Source of the DNA: Bradyrhizobium arachidis
GTDB lineage: Bacteria; Pseudomonadota; Alphaproteobacteria; Rhizobiales; Xanthobacteraceae
Direction of reading: 5' to 3'
DNA: 64,000 bases
Assembly (NCBI RefSeq): GCF_024758505.1
Contig: NZ_CP077970.1
Coordinates: forward strand, 744,001-808,000
Positions 17,401 through 26,033 of this stretch are shown here, one piece after another (positions within the stretch are counted from its first letter, which is position 1; each line of letters starts with the position of its first letter). A model generated the notes under the pieces. The model searched no databases. It had not been told where the DNA came from and saw only the letters and a program-made list of their open reading frames with translations. Made by a program: the position numbers and the translations under genes.

Positions 17401-18111
17401 CTATGACGTCAGCGACCACTCGCCGATGATGCTGAAGCGCGAGGCCGCATTGTCCTGCCGGAACAGCGCGATCCGGTCGATCGCGATCGTGTTGATGCTG
17501 AGTCGCGCAAATCGCGTCCGCAACATCTCGATGATCGGCCCGCGCCGCTCGGCGTCCAGCCGGCCGGTCAGGGTCATGTGGAAGCGGAATTCCTCCATCA
17601 CGTAAGGATAGCCCCAGCGGTCGAGGTAGTCCCGCTGCCGCTCGCTCAGCCTGTCCGGCCTGCGCCGGGCGCGATCCTCGGCCGTCAGCGGTGCGCGGAA
17701 GGCGTCGAACTCGACAGTACAATCGGCGGCGAGTTGTTGCAGCTCGCCGACCGGCTCGGGGGGGATCACGGCGATGAAGCCTGAGATGGCATCGACGACG
17801 GGACGGATGATCGGAATCGGCCGCGTCTTTCCAGCAAACGCCGCGCAGGCCGCCAGCAGCTCCGCTTCGCTTCTCCCCGGCGCCAGCGCCATCGGCGCCT
17901 TCAGCGTGGCGTGAAAGCCGTATTTGCGGGGATCGGCGGAGACGTCGCGCCAGTCGGGGGCGACCTGAAGCGCCTCCGCCGGGAACGGCAGCTCGTTGCC
18001 GGTATGGGCGTCGTAGCCGAGCAGCTCGGCACCGAAGCGGGAGAGCGCATCGCCGGCGTCGGCGGCGTAGTAGATCGCGTAGCGGGGAAAACCTGTCATC
18101 GGTTTGAGCAT
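17401..18111 (-). CDS. DUF1045 2H-phosphoesterase-like protein of the phosphonate operon
   Basis: This is a soluble protein of 236 residues with the two H-x-T motifs of the 2H phosphoesterase fold (GFHATLKAPM and RFHMTLTGRL) about 115 residues apart. It belongs to the group found only in phosphonate (phn) gene sets. In that setting it may act on cyclic or ribosyl phosphate intermediates of C-P lyase, but its reaction is not established. It starts 7 bp after the end of phnM, so it is the third gene of a phn operon. ATG 18111 or 18099 are both possible starts. Confidence 0.85.
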   Translation of the reverse strand: MLKPMTGFPRYAIYYAADAGDALSRFGAELLGYDAHTGNELPFPAEALQVAPDWRDVSADPRKYGFHATLKAPMALAPGRSEAELLAACAAFAGKTRPIPIIRPVVDAISGFIAVIPPEPVGELQQLAADCTVEFDAFRAPLTAEDRARRRPDRLSERQRDYLDRWGYPYVMEEFRFHMTLTGRLDAERRGPIIEMLRTRFARLSINTIAIDRIALFRQDNAASRFSIIGEWSLTS

Positions 18112-18118
18112 AGCGCCT

Positions 18119-19312
18119 TTACGCCGCGACGACAGCCTCGCGCGGCGCGGCAGCCGTACCCATCAACCGCGTTGCGTCGGTGAGATGCACGAGCCGGCCG
18201 GCCGAGATCACGGCGACGACGCGCGGCCGCAACGGTATTGCGTCGTCGACCAGCAGAATATCGGCACGGCGGCCCTCGGCAAGAACGCCGCGGTCGGCGA
18301 GGCCGGCGGCGCGTGCGGGCCCCTCCGAGATCAGCGCCCAGGCCTTTGCGAGCGGCAGCACGCTGTCGGCGTCGAGCCGGAACGCCGCGAGCAGTTGCGC
18401 GGGATAGTAGTAGTCCGAGGCGAGCACCGAGCAAAATCCCTTGGCGATCATGTCGGACGCCCGGGTCCAGCCGGTATGGCTGCCGCCGCGCACCACATTC
18501 GGCGCGCCATAGACGATGGCATCGCCGGCTTGCGCCGCTGCCCGCGCGGTCTCCTCGTTGATCGGAAATTCGGCGATGGCGACGCCCTGGGCGCGGAAGG
18601 CTTCGCGCATGGCCGGGCTCTCATCGTCATGCGAGAGCATCCGCACTTCGGCTGCGCGCGCAGCTTCCGCCAGTCGCGCGATCGAAGCCGGCACGTCGGC
18701 AGCGCGGGCGGTGATGTGCCCAACCAACTCGTCGAACGCTGCGCTCGAGAGCCCCGTGCGCTCCACCATGCGGCTGCGCTTCTGCGGCTTCGCCATGTCG
18801 GCGATCGTGCCGTTCATGTGGTCGTTGAAGGCGAACAGGTCGATCCGGCCCTCGGCGAGCCATTCGCAGATCTCGGCTTCTGCATCGAGGTTGTAGGTCT
18901 CGTGCCGCAAGTGAAAGCGGGTGTCGGCGGAAAATTGCGGCCGCAGCCGCTCGATCGCCTCGAGCAGGCGCCGCGCATTGTCGCCGCTGCGCAGGCCCGG
19001 CTCCCACGACCAGGTCGCGGCGTGGAACACCGTCGTGATGCCGTTGCTGATCGCCTGCCGGTCGCTGTCGACGAGCGCGACGTCGATCGGAAAATCGACG
19101 CCGGCGCGCGGCATCATCTGCCGTTCGAAGGCATCGCCATGGATGTCGACGATGCCGGGCAGTACCAGCAGGCCGCTCGCGTCGATCGCGATTGGCGCGC
19201 GCCCGCTTCTGCCGTCGATCTGCACGATGTCCTGCCCTGAGATGGTCAGCGAGATCTCGGCGAGCTCCGAGCCGATCAGGGCCCGGCCGTTCTTGAGGAG
19301 AATATCGGTCAC
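18119..19312 (-). CDS. phnM: PhnM, alpha-D-ribose 1-methylphosphonate 5-triphosphate diphosphatase
   Basis: This is an amidohydrolase-superfamily enzyme of 397 residues that removes diphosphate from the C-P lyase intermediate ribose 1-methylphosphonate 5-triphosphate. Metal-site signs are [14 protein letters not shown] near the N-terminus, LRHETYNLD in the middle, and HDDESP further on. The start is a GTG at 19312, overlapping the stop of the upstream acetyltransferase by 4 bp. Operon order is acetyltransferase-phnM-DUF1045. The core C-P lyase genes phnGHIJKL are not in this window. Confidence 0.9.
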   Translation of the reverse strand: MTDILLKNGRALIGSELAEISLTISGQDIVQIDGRSGRAPIAIDASGLLVLPGIVDIHGDAFERQMMPRAGVDFPIDVALVDSDRQAISNGITTVFHAATWSWEPGLRSGDNARRLLEAIERLRPQFSADTRFHLRHETYNLDAEAEICEWLAEGRIDLFAFNDHMNGTIADMAKPQKRSRMVERTGLSSAAFDELVGHITARAADVPASIARLAEAARAAEVRMLSHDDESPAMREAFRAQGVAIAEFPINEETARAAAQAGDAIVYGAPNVVRGGSHTGWTRASDMIAKGFCSVLASDYYYPAQLLAAFRLDADSVLPLAKAWALISEGPARAAGLADRGVLAEGRRADILLVDDAIPLRPRVVAVISAGRLVHLTDATRLMGTAAAPREAVVAA

Positions 19313-19992
19313 GCGAGGGCGCTTTTCTTGAGGGAGGGAGAATGGTTGGCGATGGCCAGGCTAGAGCGAGTCATGGCTTCGTATTTTGCGAGGAAATCTT
19401 CAATCCCGAGCTTGCGGAAATCGGGCAGCGCTGCGCGCAAAGTTTCGTGATCCCAGTCCCACCAGGCAAGCTTTGCGAGGCGGCCGGCGATCTCCTCCGA
19501 AAACCGTCGCCGGACGATGCGTGCCGGATTGCCGGCGACGATGGTGTAGGCCGGCACGTCCTTGGTGACGATGGCGCCGGCCGCAATCACTGCGCCGGTG
19601 CCGATGTTGCGGCCGGGCAGGATAATCGCGCCATGGCCGATCCAGACGTCGTGGCCGATATGGACGTGATGCTGGCGCCGCCAGTCGAAGAAGTCGAGGT
19701 CGTCGCTCTCGCCGGAAAAATAGGCACTGGAACGGTAGGTGAAGTGTGCCTGCGTCGCCCGGTGCATGGGATGGTTGCCCGGATTGATCCGGGTCATCGC
19801 CGCGATCGAGCAGAATTTTCCGATCGTCGCGTAGGTAATCTGCGAATCGTTCACGACGTAGGAGTAATCGCCCATCGTCACTTCATGAAGGATCGTGCGC
19901 GCACCGACCTCGGTGTAGGCGCCGAGCGTCGTCTCGTGCAGCTTGGCCGTGGGGTCGATGGTGGGCTGGACCGAAAGCGATTTGGCGGCCAT
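19309..19992 (-). CDS. Left-handed beta-helix acetyltransferase of the phosphonate cluster
   Basis: This is a hexapeptide-repeat (LbH) acyltransferase of about 227 residues, in the DapH/chloramphenicol-acetyltransferase-like group seen next to phn genes. The beta-helix coils run through [22 protein letters not shown] and then [46 protein letters not shown]. The likely catalytic histidine lies in the NHPMHRATQ stretch. The start at 19992 (MAAKSLSV) is preferred over the ATG at 20037, because a three-copy Pho box begins 2 bp before 20037 and the promoter must lie between. The acceptor substrate, perhaps an aminophosphonate, is not established. Confidence 0.82.
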   Translation of the reverse strand: MAAKSLSVQPTIDPTAKLHETTLGAYTEVGARTILHEVTMGDYSYVVNDSQITYATIGKFCSIAAMTRINPGNHPMHRATQAHFTYRSSAYFSGESDDLDFFDWRRQHHVHIGHDVWIGHGAIILPGRNIGTGAVIAAGAIVTKDVPAYTIVAGNPARIVRRRFSEEIAGRLAKLAWWDWDHETLRAALPDFRKLGIEDFLAKYEAMTRSSLAIANHSPSLKKSALA

Positions 19993-20038
19993 GGCGTATC
20001 CGAAAACGGAGGGCAGGGGCACGTCTTCGGTAAGCATG

Positions 20039-20067
20039 ATGACAATGTCATGACGACGCAATGACAG
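20039..20067 (-). promoter_or_regulatory. Pho box (three heptamers) for the phnM operon
   Basis: Read on the minus strand there are three PhoB-type heptamers exactly 11 bp apart: CTGTCAT (20067-20061), TCGTCAT (20056-20050) and TTGTCAT (20045-20039). The 11-bp phase and the sequence match the known Pho box layout. It predicts induction of the acetyltransferase-phnM-DUF1045 operon under phosphate starvation. Confidence 0.75.
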
Positions 20068-20105
20068 TGGATGACGGTGCGGGCGAACGCCGCACCACAG
20101 CGCGC

Positions 20106-20123
20106 ATGTCACACAACTGTTAA
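20106..20123 (+). promoter_or_regulatory. Pho box candidate for phnCDEE
   Basis: ATGTCAC (20106-20112) and CTGTTAA (20117-20123) are 11 bp apart on the plus strand, 45 bp before the phnC start. This is a weaker two-copy Pho box pointing in the opposite direction to the one at 20039-20067. Confidence 0.55.
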
Positions 20124-20167
20124 CCAGCAGCGTTAGCCGTGGGGCTCGGCTAATCTGGAGCCCCTGC

Positions 20168-20977
20168 ATGCTTGTGGTTGATGGTCTGACGTGTCGCTTC
20201 GGCACCAAAGCCGCTGTCGACAATGCCTCGTTCGAGATCGCGCCCGGCCGCTTCGTCGGTGTGATCGGCCGCTCCGGCGCCGGCAAGTCGACACTGCTCC
20301 GGACCATCAATCGCCTGGTGACCCCGACCGACGGCCGCATCCTGTTCGACGGCATCGACGTCACCGCGCTGCGCGGCAAGGAGCTGCGGCAATGGCGCGC
20401 TCGGTCCGCCATGATTTTTCAGCAGTTCAATCTGGTCGGCCGCCTCGACGTTCTCACCAACGTGCTGATGGGCCGCCTCGCTGCGATGCCGGCCTGGCGC
20501 TCCCTGACGCAGGTGTGGCCGGAGCAGGACTGCGCGCTGGCGATGTCGGCGCTGGAGCAGTTCGACATGGCGAGCCTGGCTGCGCAGCGCGCCGATCAGC
20601 TCTCCGGCGGCCAGCAGCAGCGCGTCGCGATCGCCCGCGCCTTGGTGCAGCAGCCCGACATCATTCTCGCGGACGAGCCGATCGCCTCGCTCGATCCGCG
20701 CAACACCAGGATCGTGATGGATGCGCTGCTGCGCATCAACAAGCATTTTGGCATCACCGTGCTCTGCAATCTGCATTCGCTCGATCTGGCGCGGACCTAT
20801 TGCGACCGACTGATCGGTATGGCGGCGGGTCGCGTGGTGTTCGACGGTGCGCCGTCCGCGCTCACCGACCATATCGCGCGCGAGCTCTACGATCTCGAAG
20901 CCAATGAAGTCATGGGCGGCACGCATATGCCGGTGCCCGAAGGCATTCCGGCGCTCGGGACCGCCGCGGCGGCCTGA
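20168..20977 (+). CDS. phnC: Phosphonate ABC transporter ATP-binding protein
   Basis: This is the ATPase of the phosphonate importer, 269 residues. It shows Walker [11 protein letters not shown]-loop region [18 protein letters not shown], signature [15 protein letters not shown], Walker [13 protein letters not shown] and the H-loop histidine in [10 protein letters not shown]. It lies 61 bp before phnD and forms the start of phnCDEE. A Pho box lies upstream. Confidence 0.93.
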   Translation: MLVVDGLTCRFGTKAAVDNASFEIAPGRFVGVIGRSGAGKSTLLRTINRLVTPTDGRILFDGIDVTALRGKELRQWRARSAMIFQQFNLVGRLDVLTNVLMGRLAAMPAWRSLTQVWPEQDCALAMSALEQFDMASLAAQRADQLSGGQQQRVAIARALVQQPDIILADEPIASLDPRNTRIVMDALLRINKHFGITVLCNLHSLDLARTYCDRLIGMAAGRVVFDGAPSALTDHIARELYDLEANEVMGGTHMPVPEGIPALGTAAAA

Positions 20978-21038
20978 GCGGCGATCCGCCAGTAACACAG
21001 TTTGCGTTAGACGAATCCAATCGATCAAGAGGGGTATC

Positions 21039-21974
21039 ATGATCACTCGTAGGCTCGTTCTCGCCGGCGCTGCCGCGCTGGCCTTCACCGCTTCCGCCTC
21101 GGCTGAGGACTGGAAGGCGAAATATCCCGAGCTGACCTTTGCGGTCGTTCCGGCCGAGAACGCCTCCGGCGTCACCGAGCGCTGGGCGCCGTTCGTGGCC
21201 TATCTCTCCAAGGAGCTCGGCGTGAAGGTTACGCTGCGCATCGCCAACGACTATGCCGCCGTCATCGAGGGCCAGCGCGCCGGCAATATCCACATCGCGA
21301 GCTACGGCTCGGCCTCGTTCGCCCGCGCCCGGCTCACCGGCGTCAAGACCGACGCGTTTGCCAACGACATCAACGCCGACGGCTCGACCGGCTATTACTC
21401 CGTGTTCTTCGTCAAGGCGAACAGCGCCTACAAGAGCATCGACAATCTGAAGGGCAAGAACCTCGGCCTGGTCGATCCGAACTCGACCTCGGGCAACAAC
21501 GTGCCGCGTTTCGAGCTCGACAAGCTCGGGATTGCCGATGCCGACAGCTATTTTGGCAAGGTCGTCTTCACCGGCAGCCACGAGAACGCAATCCTCGCGC
21601 TGTCGCAGGGCACGGTCGACGTCGCCGCCAACCAGTGGACCAGCGACGACGATTCCACGCTGGCGCAGATGCTGACCAAGGGCATGCTGAAGAACGCCGA
21701 CGGCTCGGCGATGAAGAAGGACGATTTCCGCATCATCCACAAGTCGGCGCCGATCATCAACGGCCCCTATGCCTACAACTCCGACCTTCCGGAAGAGGCG
21801 AAGACTGCCATTGCCAAGGCGTTCTCCGAGGCCCCGATCAAAGACAAGGCCGCCTTCGACCGCCTGTCCGACGGCCAGAAGAAGGGCTTTCATCCCGCGA
21901 CCACGAAGGACTGGGACGGCACCATCGAGCTGATCAAGTTCGTGGACGCGCTGCGTAAGAAGAAGGCGTCCTGA
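21039..21974 (+). CDS. phnD: Phosphonate ABC transporter substrate-binding protein
   Basis: This is a periplasmic phosphonate-binding protein of 311 residues. The start at 21039 (MITRRLVLAGAAALAF) follows aagagggg and begins a signal peptide cut near ASAEDW. Family features include FAVVPAENASGVTERWAPF, the ligand region ASYGSASFARARLTGVK, DPNSTSGNNVPRF and AANQWTSDDDSTL. It delivers phosphonates to the PhnE permeases. A strong hairpin follows its stop, which should make it more abundant than the permeases. Confidence 0.92.
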   Translation: MITRRLVLAGAAALAFTASASAEDWKAKYPELTFAVVPAENASGVTERWAPFVAYLSKELGVKVTLRIANDYAAVIEGQRAGNIHIASYGSASFARARLTGVKTDAFANDINADGSTGYYSVFFVKANSAYKSIDNLKGKNLGLVDPNSTSGNNVPRFELDKLGIADADSYFGKVVFTGSHENAILALSQGTVDVAANQWTSDDDSTLAQMLTKGMLKNADGSAMKKDDFRIIHKSAPIINGPYAYNSDLPEEAKTAIAKAFSEAPIKDKAAFDRLSDGQKKGFHPATTKDWDGTIELIKFVDALRKKKAS

Positions 21975-21995
21975 GTTTCTTGGGACGACGCACTC

Positions 21996-22024
21996 GAGCC
22001 GGGTCGTTTCGACCCGGCTCTTTT
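21996..22024 (+). terminator. Intra-operon terminator/attenuator between phnD and phnE
   Basis: An 11-bp perfect stem (GAGCCGGGTCG and its complement, TTT loop) is followed directly by TTTT. It has full Rho-independent form yet sits inside phnCDEE, 21 bp after phnD. Partial read-through would give high PhnD and low PhnE. Confidence 0.75.
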
Positions 22025-22051
22025 CTATGACGGGCCAACATTGCCGATGCC

Positions 22052-22936
22052 ATGACCCTCGCGGTTACGATCCTTCCCGAGCCACAGCTCGCCGCGCTGA
22101 ACGCGGCTTACCGCCAGGCCGTGGCGCGCAAGCGATTGCGTCTGCTCGCCGGCGCGGCGCTGTTCGTAGCTGCGCTGGTCCTCGCCGGCATCGGGGCCGA
22201 GGTGAATCTGCGCACGCTCTTCACCTATTTCGGCAATTTCGTCAGCTATTTCGATCGCATCCTCACCCTCGAGAACGGTCAGCGCGTCTGGACCGACATT
22301 GGCGAGTGGCTGTGGGGCTGGCGCAAATGGCTCAAAATGCTCGGTGAGACCATCCTGATCAGCTATGTCGGCACGCTGATGGGGGCCGTCGTTGCCTTCG
22401 CGCTCAATTTCTTCGCGGCCGAGAACACCTCACCGTCGCCCTGGCTGCGCTTTGCGGTTCGCCGCCTGCTTGAATTTGCGCGCACGGTGCCCGGCATCGT
22501 GTTCGCGCTGATCTTCGTCATCGCCTTCGGCCTGGGGCCGATGGCCGGCGTGCTGGCGATTGCCATTCACTCCGCCGGTGCGCTCGGCAAGCTGTTTGCC
22601 GAGATCGTGGAGAATGCCGATATGAAGCCGGTCGAAGGCATCCGCTCGACCGGCGCGAGCTGGCTGTCCTGCATGCGCTTTGCCGTGCTGCCGCAGGTCT
22701 CCGCCGGCTATGCCAGCTATGCGCTGCTGCGCTTCGAGATCAATGTGCGCGAAGCCTCTGTGATGGGTTTTGTCGGTGCCGGTGGCATCGGGCAGGAGCT
22801 CGTGGTCGCGATCCGCAAATTCTACTATTCGGACGTCAGCGCGATCCTGCTCGCCATCATCGTCACGGTCTTCTTGATCGACATCACAACGGGCTGGATC
22901 CGCGGCCACCTGTTCGGTCGGGAGGCGCGGACATGA
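22052..22936 (+). CDS. phnE: Phosphonate ABC transporter permease, first PhnE
   Basis: This is an inner-membrane permease of 294 residues with about six helices. The coupling loop holds the EAA-like motif (ENADMKPVEGIRSTGASWLSCMRFAVLPQ), and GFVGAGGIGQEL lies near the C-terminus. It pairs with the second PhnE copy, whose ATG overlaps its stop by 4 bp. Together with PhnC they form the ATP-driven importer. Confidence 0.92.
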   Translation: MTLAVTILPEPQLAALNAAYRQAVARKRLRLLAGAALFVAALVLAGIGAEVNLRTLFTYFGNFVSYFDRILTLENGQRVWTDIGEWLWGWRKWLKMLGETILISYVGTLMGAVVAFALNFFAAENTSPSPWLRFAVRRLLEFARTVPGIVFALIFVIAFGLGPMAGVLAIAIHSAGALGKLFAEIVENADMKPVEGIRSTGASWLSCMRFAVLPQVSAGYASYALLRFEINVREASVMGFVGAGGIGQELVVAIRKFYYSDVSAILLAIIVTVFLIDITTGWIRGHLFGREART

Positions 22937-23781
22937 GCCGGCCGCCGGAGGTGAATACGGACGAGCTGCGCGTGCGCTATCCGAACGTGTTCAATCGACC
23001 CGCATCCTCGCGTCTGGCGACGCCGGCAATGATTGTGATCGCGCTCGCGATCCTGGTGTTCGGACTGATCGATCTCGATTTCTCGCCGTCGCGCCTGATC
23101 GCCGGCATCAACCAGCTCGGCTGGATCACGCTGATGATGATCCCGCCCGATCCCGGCACGTCGCTGCCGATCTACCTGAAGGCGCTCGGCGAGACGCTCT
23201 CGATCGCGCTGCTCGGCACCACGCTTGCAGCAACCTTCGCGCTGCCGGTCAGCCTGCTGGCCGCGCGCAATGTGGTGCCGTCAGGCATCTTCCGCTTTCC
23301 CGTGCGGCGCTTTCTCGATTCCATCCGCGGCGTGGACACCCTGATCTGGGCGCTGGTCTGGATCAACGTCGTCGGCCTCGGCCCGTTCGCTGGCGTGCTC
23401 GCGATTGCGGTGGCGGATTTCGGCGCCTTCGGCAAATTGTTCTCCGAGGCGATCGAAGGTGCGGACCAGAAGCAGGTCGAAGGCATCCGCGCCTCCGGCG
23501 GCAGCGCGCTGCACGAGATCCGCTTCGGCCTGCTGCCGCAGGTGCTGCCGGTCATCGCGGGGCAGGTGCTCTATTTCATCGAATCGAACACGCGCTCGGC
23601 CACCATCATCGGCATCGTCGGCGCCGGCGGCATCGGCCTGCAGCTCGCCGAGCAGATCCGCGTGCTGGAATGGCAAAAGGTCTCGTTCCTGATCCTGATG
23701 ATTTTGGTGGCGGTCGCCGCCATCGACTGGATTTCGGGAAAGCTCCGTTTTGCCATCATCGGCCAGCGCGCGGTGGCGTAG
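22933..23781 (+). CDS. phnE: Phosphonate ABC transporter permease, second PhnE
   Basis: This is the second permease subunit, 282 residues, with the same plan: about six helices, coupling loop EGADQKQVEGIRASGGSALHEIRFGLLPQ and IVGAGGIGLQLAEQI. Two different PhnE subunits, rather than one homodimer, are common in rhizobia. It overlaps the first copy by ATGA. A long palindromic repeat follows its stop. Confidence 0.92.
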   Translation: MSRPPEVNTDELRVRYPNVFNRPASSRLATPAMIVIALAILVFGLIDLDFSPSRLIAGINQLGWITLMMIPPDPGTSLPIYLKALGETLSIALLGTTLAATFALPVSLLAARNVVPSGIFRFPVRRFLDSIRGVDTLIWALVWINVVGLGPFAGVLAIAVADFGAFGKLFSEAIEGADQKQVEGIRASGGSALHEIRFGLLPQVLPVIAGQVLYFIESNTRSATIIGIVGAGGIGLQLAEQIRVLEWQKVSFLILMILVAVAAIDWISGKLRFAIIGQRAVA

Positions 23782-23786
23782 GATAC

Positions 23787-23929
23787 TGTCGTCCCGGACA
23801 AGCGCGCCCCAAGCGCGCGCAGATCCGGGACCCAATCCCAGGGAGTGGTTGTGGCGCGAAGCTAGCGACCACGAGTCTTCGCCAAACAACTCCCTGTGGT
23901 TATGGGTCCTGGCCTTCGCCAGGACGACA
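23787..23929. repeat. Palindromic intergenic repeat between phnE and carbonic anhydrase
   Basis: The ends are TGTCGTCCCGGAC and its near complement in CCAGGACGACA, with nested pairing GATCCGGGACCC against GGGTCCTGG. This is one of several long imperfect palindromes of the same style in the window (see also 27138, 34511, 51217, 51991, 53581). It lies between two converging genes. Confidence 0.7.
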
Positions 23930-23963
23930 CCGAGAGTGTTGCTGCTCCCAACCTAATTCCGCC

Positions 23964-24716
23964 TCAACTCGACCGCAGCACGAAGCGGCGATTGTCCTTC
24001 TGCACGGGGCGGGCGTTCATCGGATAGAGTTTTGCGAACGCGGCCACGTCCGTCGCCGCAACGGAAATCGGATCGGCCAGCACCAGCCACTCGACGATCT
24101 CCGAGCAGGGCGGTGTCGTGAGCGAGCCCGTATAGCGGTAATAGCCGAGCTTTTGCGGCAAGAGCGCGCTCGGATTGAAGCCGGCGTCCGCCTTGACCGC
24201 TGGGCCTTCCTTGACCGGCATGCTCTTGACGATCTGGCTGAACGCCGCGTTGGGCTTGCCCTCGGCCATCAGCACGCCGACGACGGCGAGCCCGCCACTG
24301 TCGGCGCGGTGCACGAAATGCGCCTCCATCGGAAAATTCTTGCCCGCGATGGTGTGCTCGCTGGGCCGGTGGAAGTGCACCTGCAACAGCTTGTATTTGA
24401 CGTCGCCGAGCATCAAGCTGCCGCCTTCGGCGAAATTGAGCTGGATCGTATGGCCGTTGTTGACGATGGTGTCGGCGGATTTCGGCCAGCTCAGCTTCAG
24501 CGTGGGCAATTGCGACTTGATCGGATGATCGATGTCGATCGGCGACTGCTGCGCGCCGATCGAGCAGGCCTTGTTGGCCGCATCGAGATCGCCCCATTTC
24601 GTCGGGCCGTTTCCACCCTCATAGCTCCAATGCGCGCCTTCCGCGGCGAAAGCCGGCTTGCACAGCGGGCAAAGGGCAAGGGCCGCAAAGGCCTTGAGCG
24701 CGTCGCGACGATTCAC
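23964..24716 (-). CDS. Alpha-class carbonic anhydrase, exported
   Basis: This enzyme interconverts CO2 and bicarbonate; 250 residues. The start NRRDALKAFAALAL looks like a twin-arginine signal peptide, with cleavage near AFAAEG, so it works in the periplasm. Zinc ligands are His114 and His116 (LLQVHFHRPSEH) and His133 (EAHFVH). Other family marks are QSPIDI and the substrate-pocket SLTTPPCSE with a cysteine that could pair with Cys51. No partner gene is obvious; it is a single-gene unit converging on phnE. Confidence 0.93.
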   Translation of the reverse strand: MNRRDALKAFAALALCPLCKPAFAAEGAHWSYEGGNGPTKWGDLDAANKACSIGAQQSPIDIDHPIKSQLPTLKLSWPKSADTIVNNGHTIQLNFAEGGSLMLGDVKYKLLQVHFHRPSEHTIAGKNFPMEAHFVHRADSGGLAVVGVLMAEGKPNAAFSQIVKSMPVKEGPAVKADAGFNPSALLPQKLGYYRYTGSLTTPPCSEIVEWLVLADPISVAATDVAAFAKLYPMNARPVQKDNRRFVLRSS

Positions 24717-24829
24717 TGGATGTCCCCCTGGCGTGAAGTTGATACGTGATGCCGGCGCAACCTATGTGAAGGGAACCGTGAGTCGCAAGGCGTGACGGTC
24801 AAGATTAGTCGCTCAATGGCTTGGAAGGC

Positions 24830-25456
24830 CTATTGGCTCGCCCACACGATCCGCGCGATCCACGCAACGTCCGTCGCGGCCAGCGAGCGGTCGGCCTGTG
24901 CGGGGTCGATCGCGCTCAGCTCCAGCACCTTCGCGGTGCGGCGCTTCAAGGCTTTCACCATCAGCTCGCCCGCTTTGGTTTTCACCACCACGCGGTCGCC
25001 GCGCCGGACCGGCGTCCCCGGCGACACCAGGATGATGTCGCCGTTGCGATAGGCCGGGGCAAGCGCATCGCCCGATATCTCGAGCGCAAAGGTGTGACTG
25101 TCCTCGGCCGACGGCAGGGCGACCTGATTCCAGCCCTTGCCCGAGGGCATGCCGAGCTCGTCGAAATAACCACTATTGCCGGCCTGGGCGAAGCTGATCA
25201 GCGGCACCGAGCGGCCGTCGCCCACACCATCGCCGATCAGCTTCACGAAGGTCTCGATTGAGGAGCCGGCGGCCGTTAGCGCTTTTGCGATCGATTCGGT
25301 CGAGGGCCAGCGCTCGCGGCCATCGGGGGTGACGCGCTTGGACTTGTTGAAGGTGGTGGGATCGAGGCCCGCGCGCTTGGCGAGTCCGGAGGGCGACAGA
25401 CCGGCGCGCTCCGCCAGCCGATCCAGCGCGCCCCAGATCTGATCGTGGGTCAGCAT
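24830..25456 (-). CDS. HTH regulator with LexA-like C-terminal domain lacking the catalytic serine
   Basis: This is a regulator of about 208 residues. The N-terminal helix-turn-helix (ERAGLSPSGLAKRAGLDPTTFNKSKR) is followed by an S24/LexA-type domain. In LexA, the self-cleaving serine sits in a GDSM-like motif; here the aligned stretch is EISGDALAPAYRNGDIILV, with Ala in place of Ser. The partner lysine region VVVKTKAGELMVKAL is kept. So self-cleavage by the usual mechanism is not expected, and the domain may serve for dimerisation or ligand sensing. The start could be 25456 or 25483. Confidence 0.8.
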   Translation of the reverse strand: MLTHDQIWGALDRLAERAGLSPSGLAKRAGLDPTTFNKSKRVTPDGRERWPSTESIAKALTAAGSSIETFVKLIGDGVGDGRSVPLISFAQAGNSGYFDELGMPSGKGWNQVALPSAEDSHTFALEISGDALAPAYRNGDIILVSPGTPVRRGDRVVVKTKAGELMVKALKRRTAKVLELSAIDPAQADRSLAATDVAWIARIVWASQ

Positions 25457-25688
25457 CCTCTGCGCTTTGGCCTGTCTGACCATCTTAAGGTCCAGCCCGT
25501 CGCGAGTTAGGAATATCTGCCTCAAATCAACCGGTTTTCCGTTTTCGGTGCAAGAGGAGGCTGCGGAGCCTTGAGTTCGGGCAGGCCCGCCTTTACGGTC
25601 GCGCCCGGCTTTCCCGGACCGCGGCTTTGCTGGCGCGGCCCAAAAAACCCAATCGAGTCAAAGAGAAGCTGACAGGGCTTCGGAGCAA

Positions 25689-26033
25689 TTGGTCAATATC
25701 TATAAAATCTGCCCGGCCTCGGCCTGGCGGGAGGCGGAGCGGCAGGGTGTGTATACCGGCAGCGCGGATGATTTGCGCGACGGCTACATTCATCTCTCCA
25801 CCGCGGCGCAGGTTCCCGAAACCGCGCGAAAGCACTTTTTCGGACAGCGCGCGCTGTTCCTGGTCCAGGTCGATGCCGATGCCTTGGGCGACGCCCTGCG
25901 CTGGGAGCGCTCGCGCAACGACGAGCTGTTCCCGCATCTCTATGGCGAGCTCGATCTCGGCGCCGTCGTCTCAGTGATTAACCTCAACACGCGCTCCGAC
26001 GGCGATCACGACATTCCGGAGCTTGCGCCGTGA
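25689..26033 (+). CDS. DUF952 family protein
   Basis: This is a small cytoplasmic protein of 114 residues read from a TTG. Family marks are IYKICPASAWREAERQGVYTGSADDLRDGYIHLST near the start, DALRWERSRNDELFPHLYGELDLGAVV near the end. The fold resembles ADP-ribosyltransferase-like or RES-type small domains, but no reaction is proven. Its stop overlaps the GTG start of pyrD by 3 bp, a linkage common in alphaproteobacteria. Confidence 0.85.
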   Translation: MVNIYKICPASAWREAERQGVYTGSADDLRDGYIHLSTAAQVPETARKHFFGQRALFLVQVDADALGDALRWERSRNDELFPHLYGELDLGAVVSVINLNTRSDGDHDIPELAP

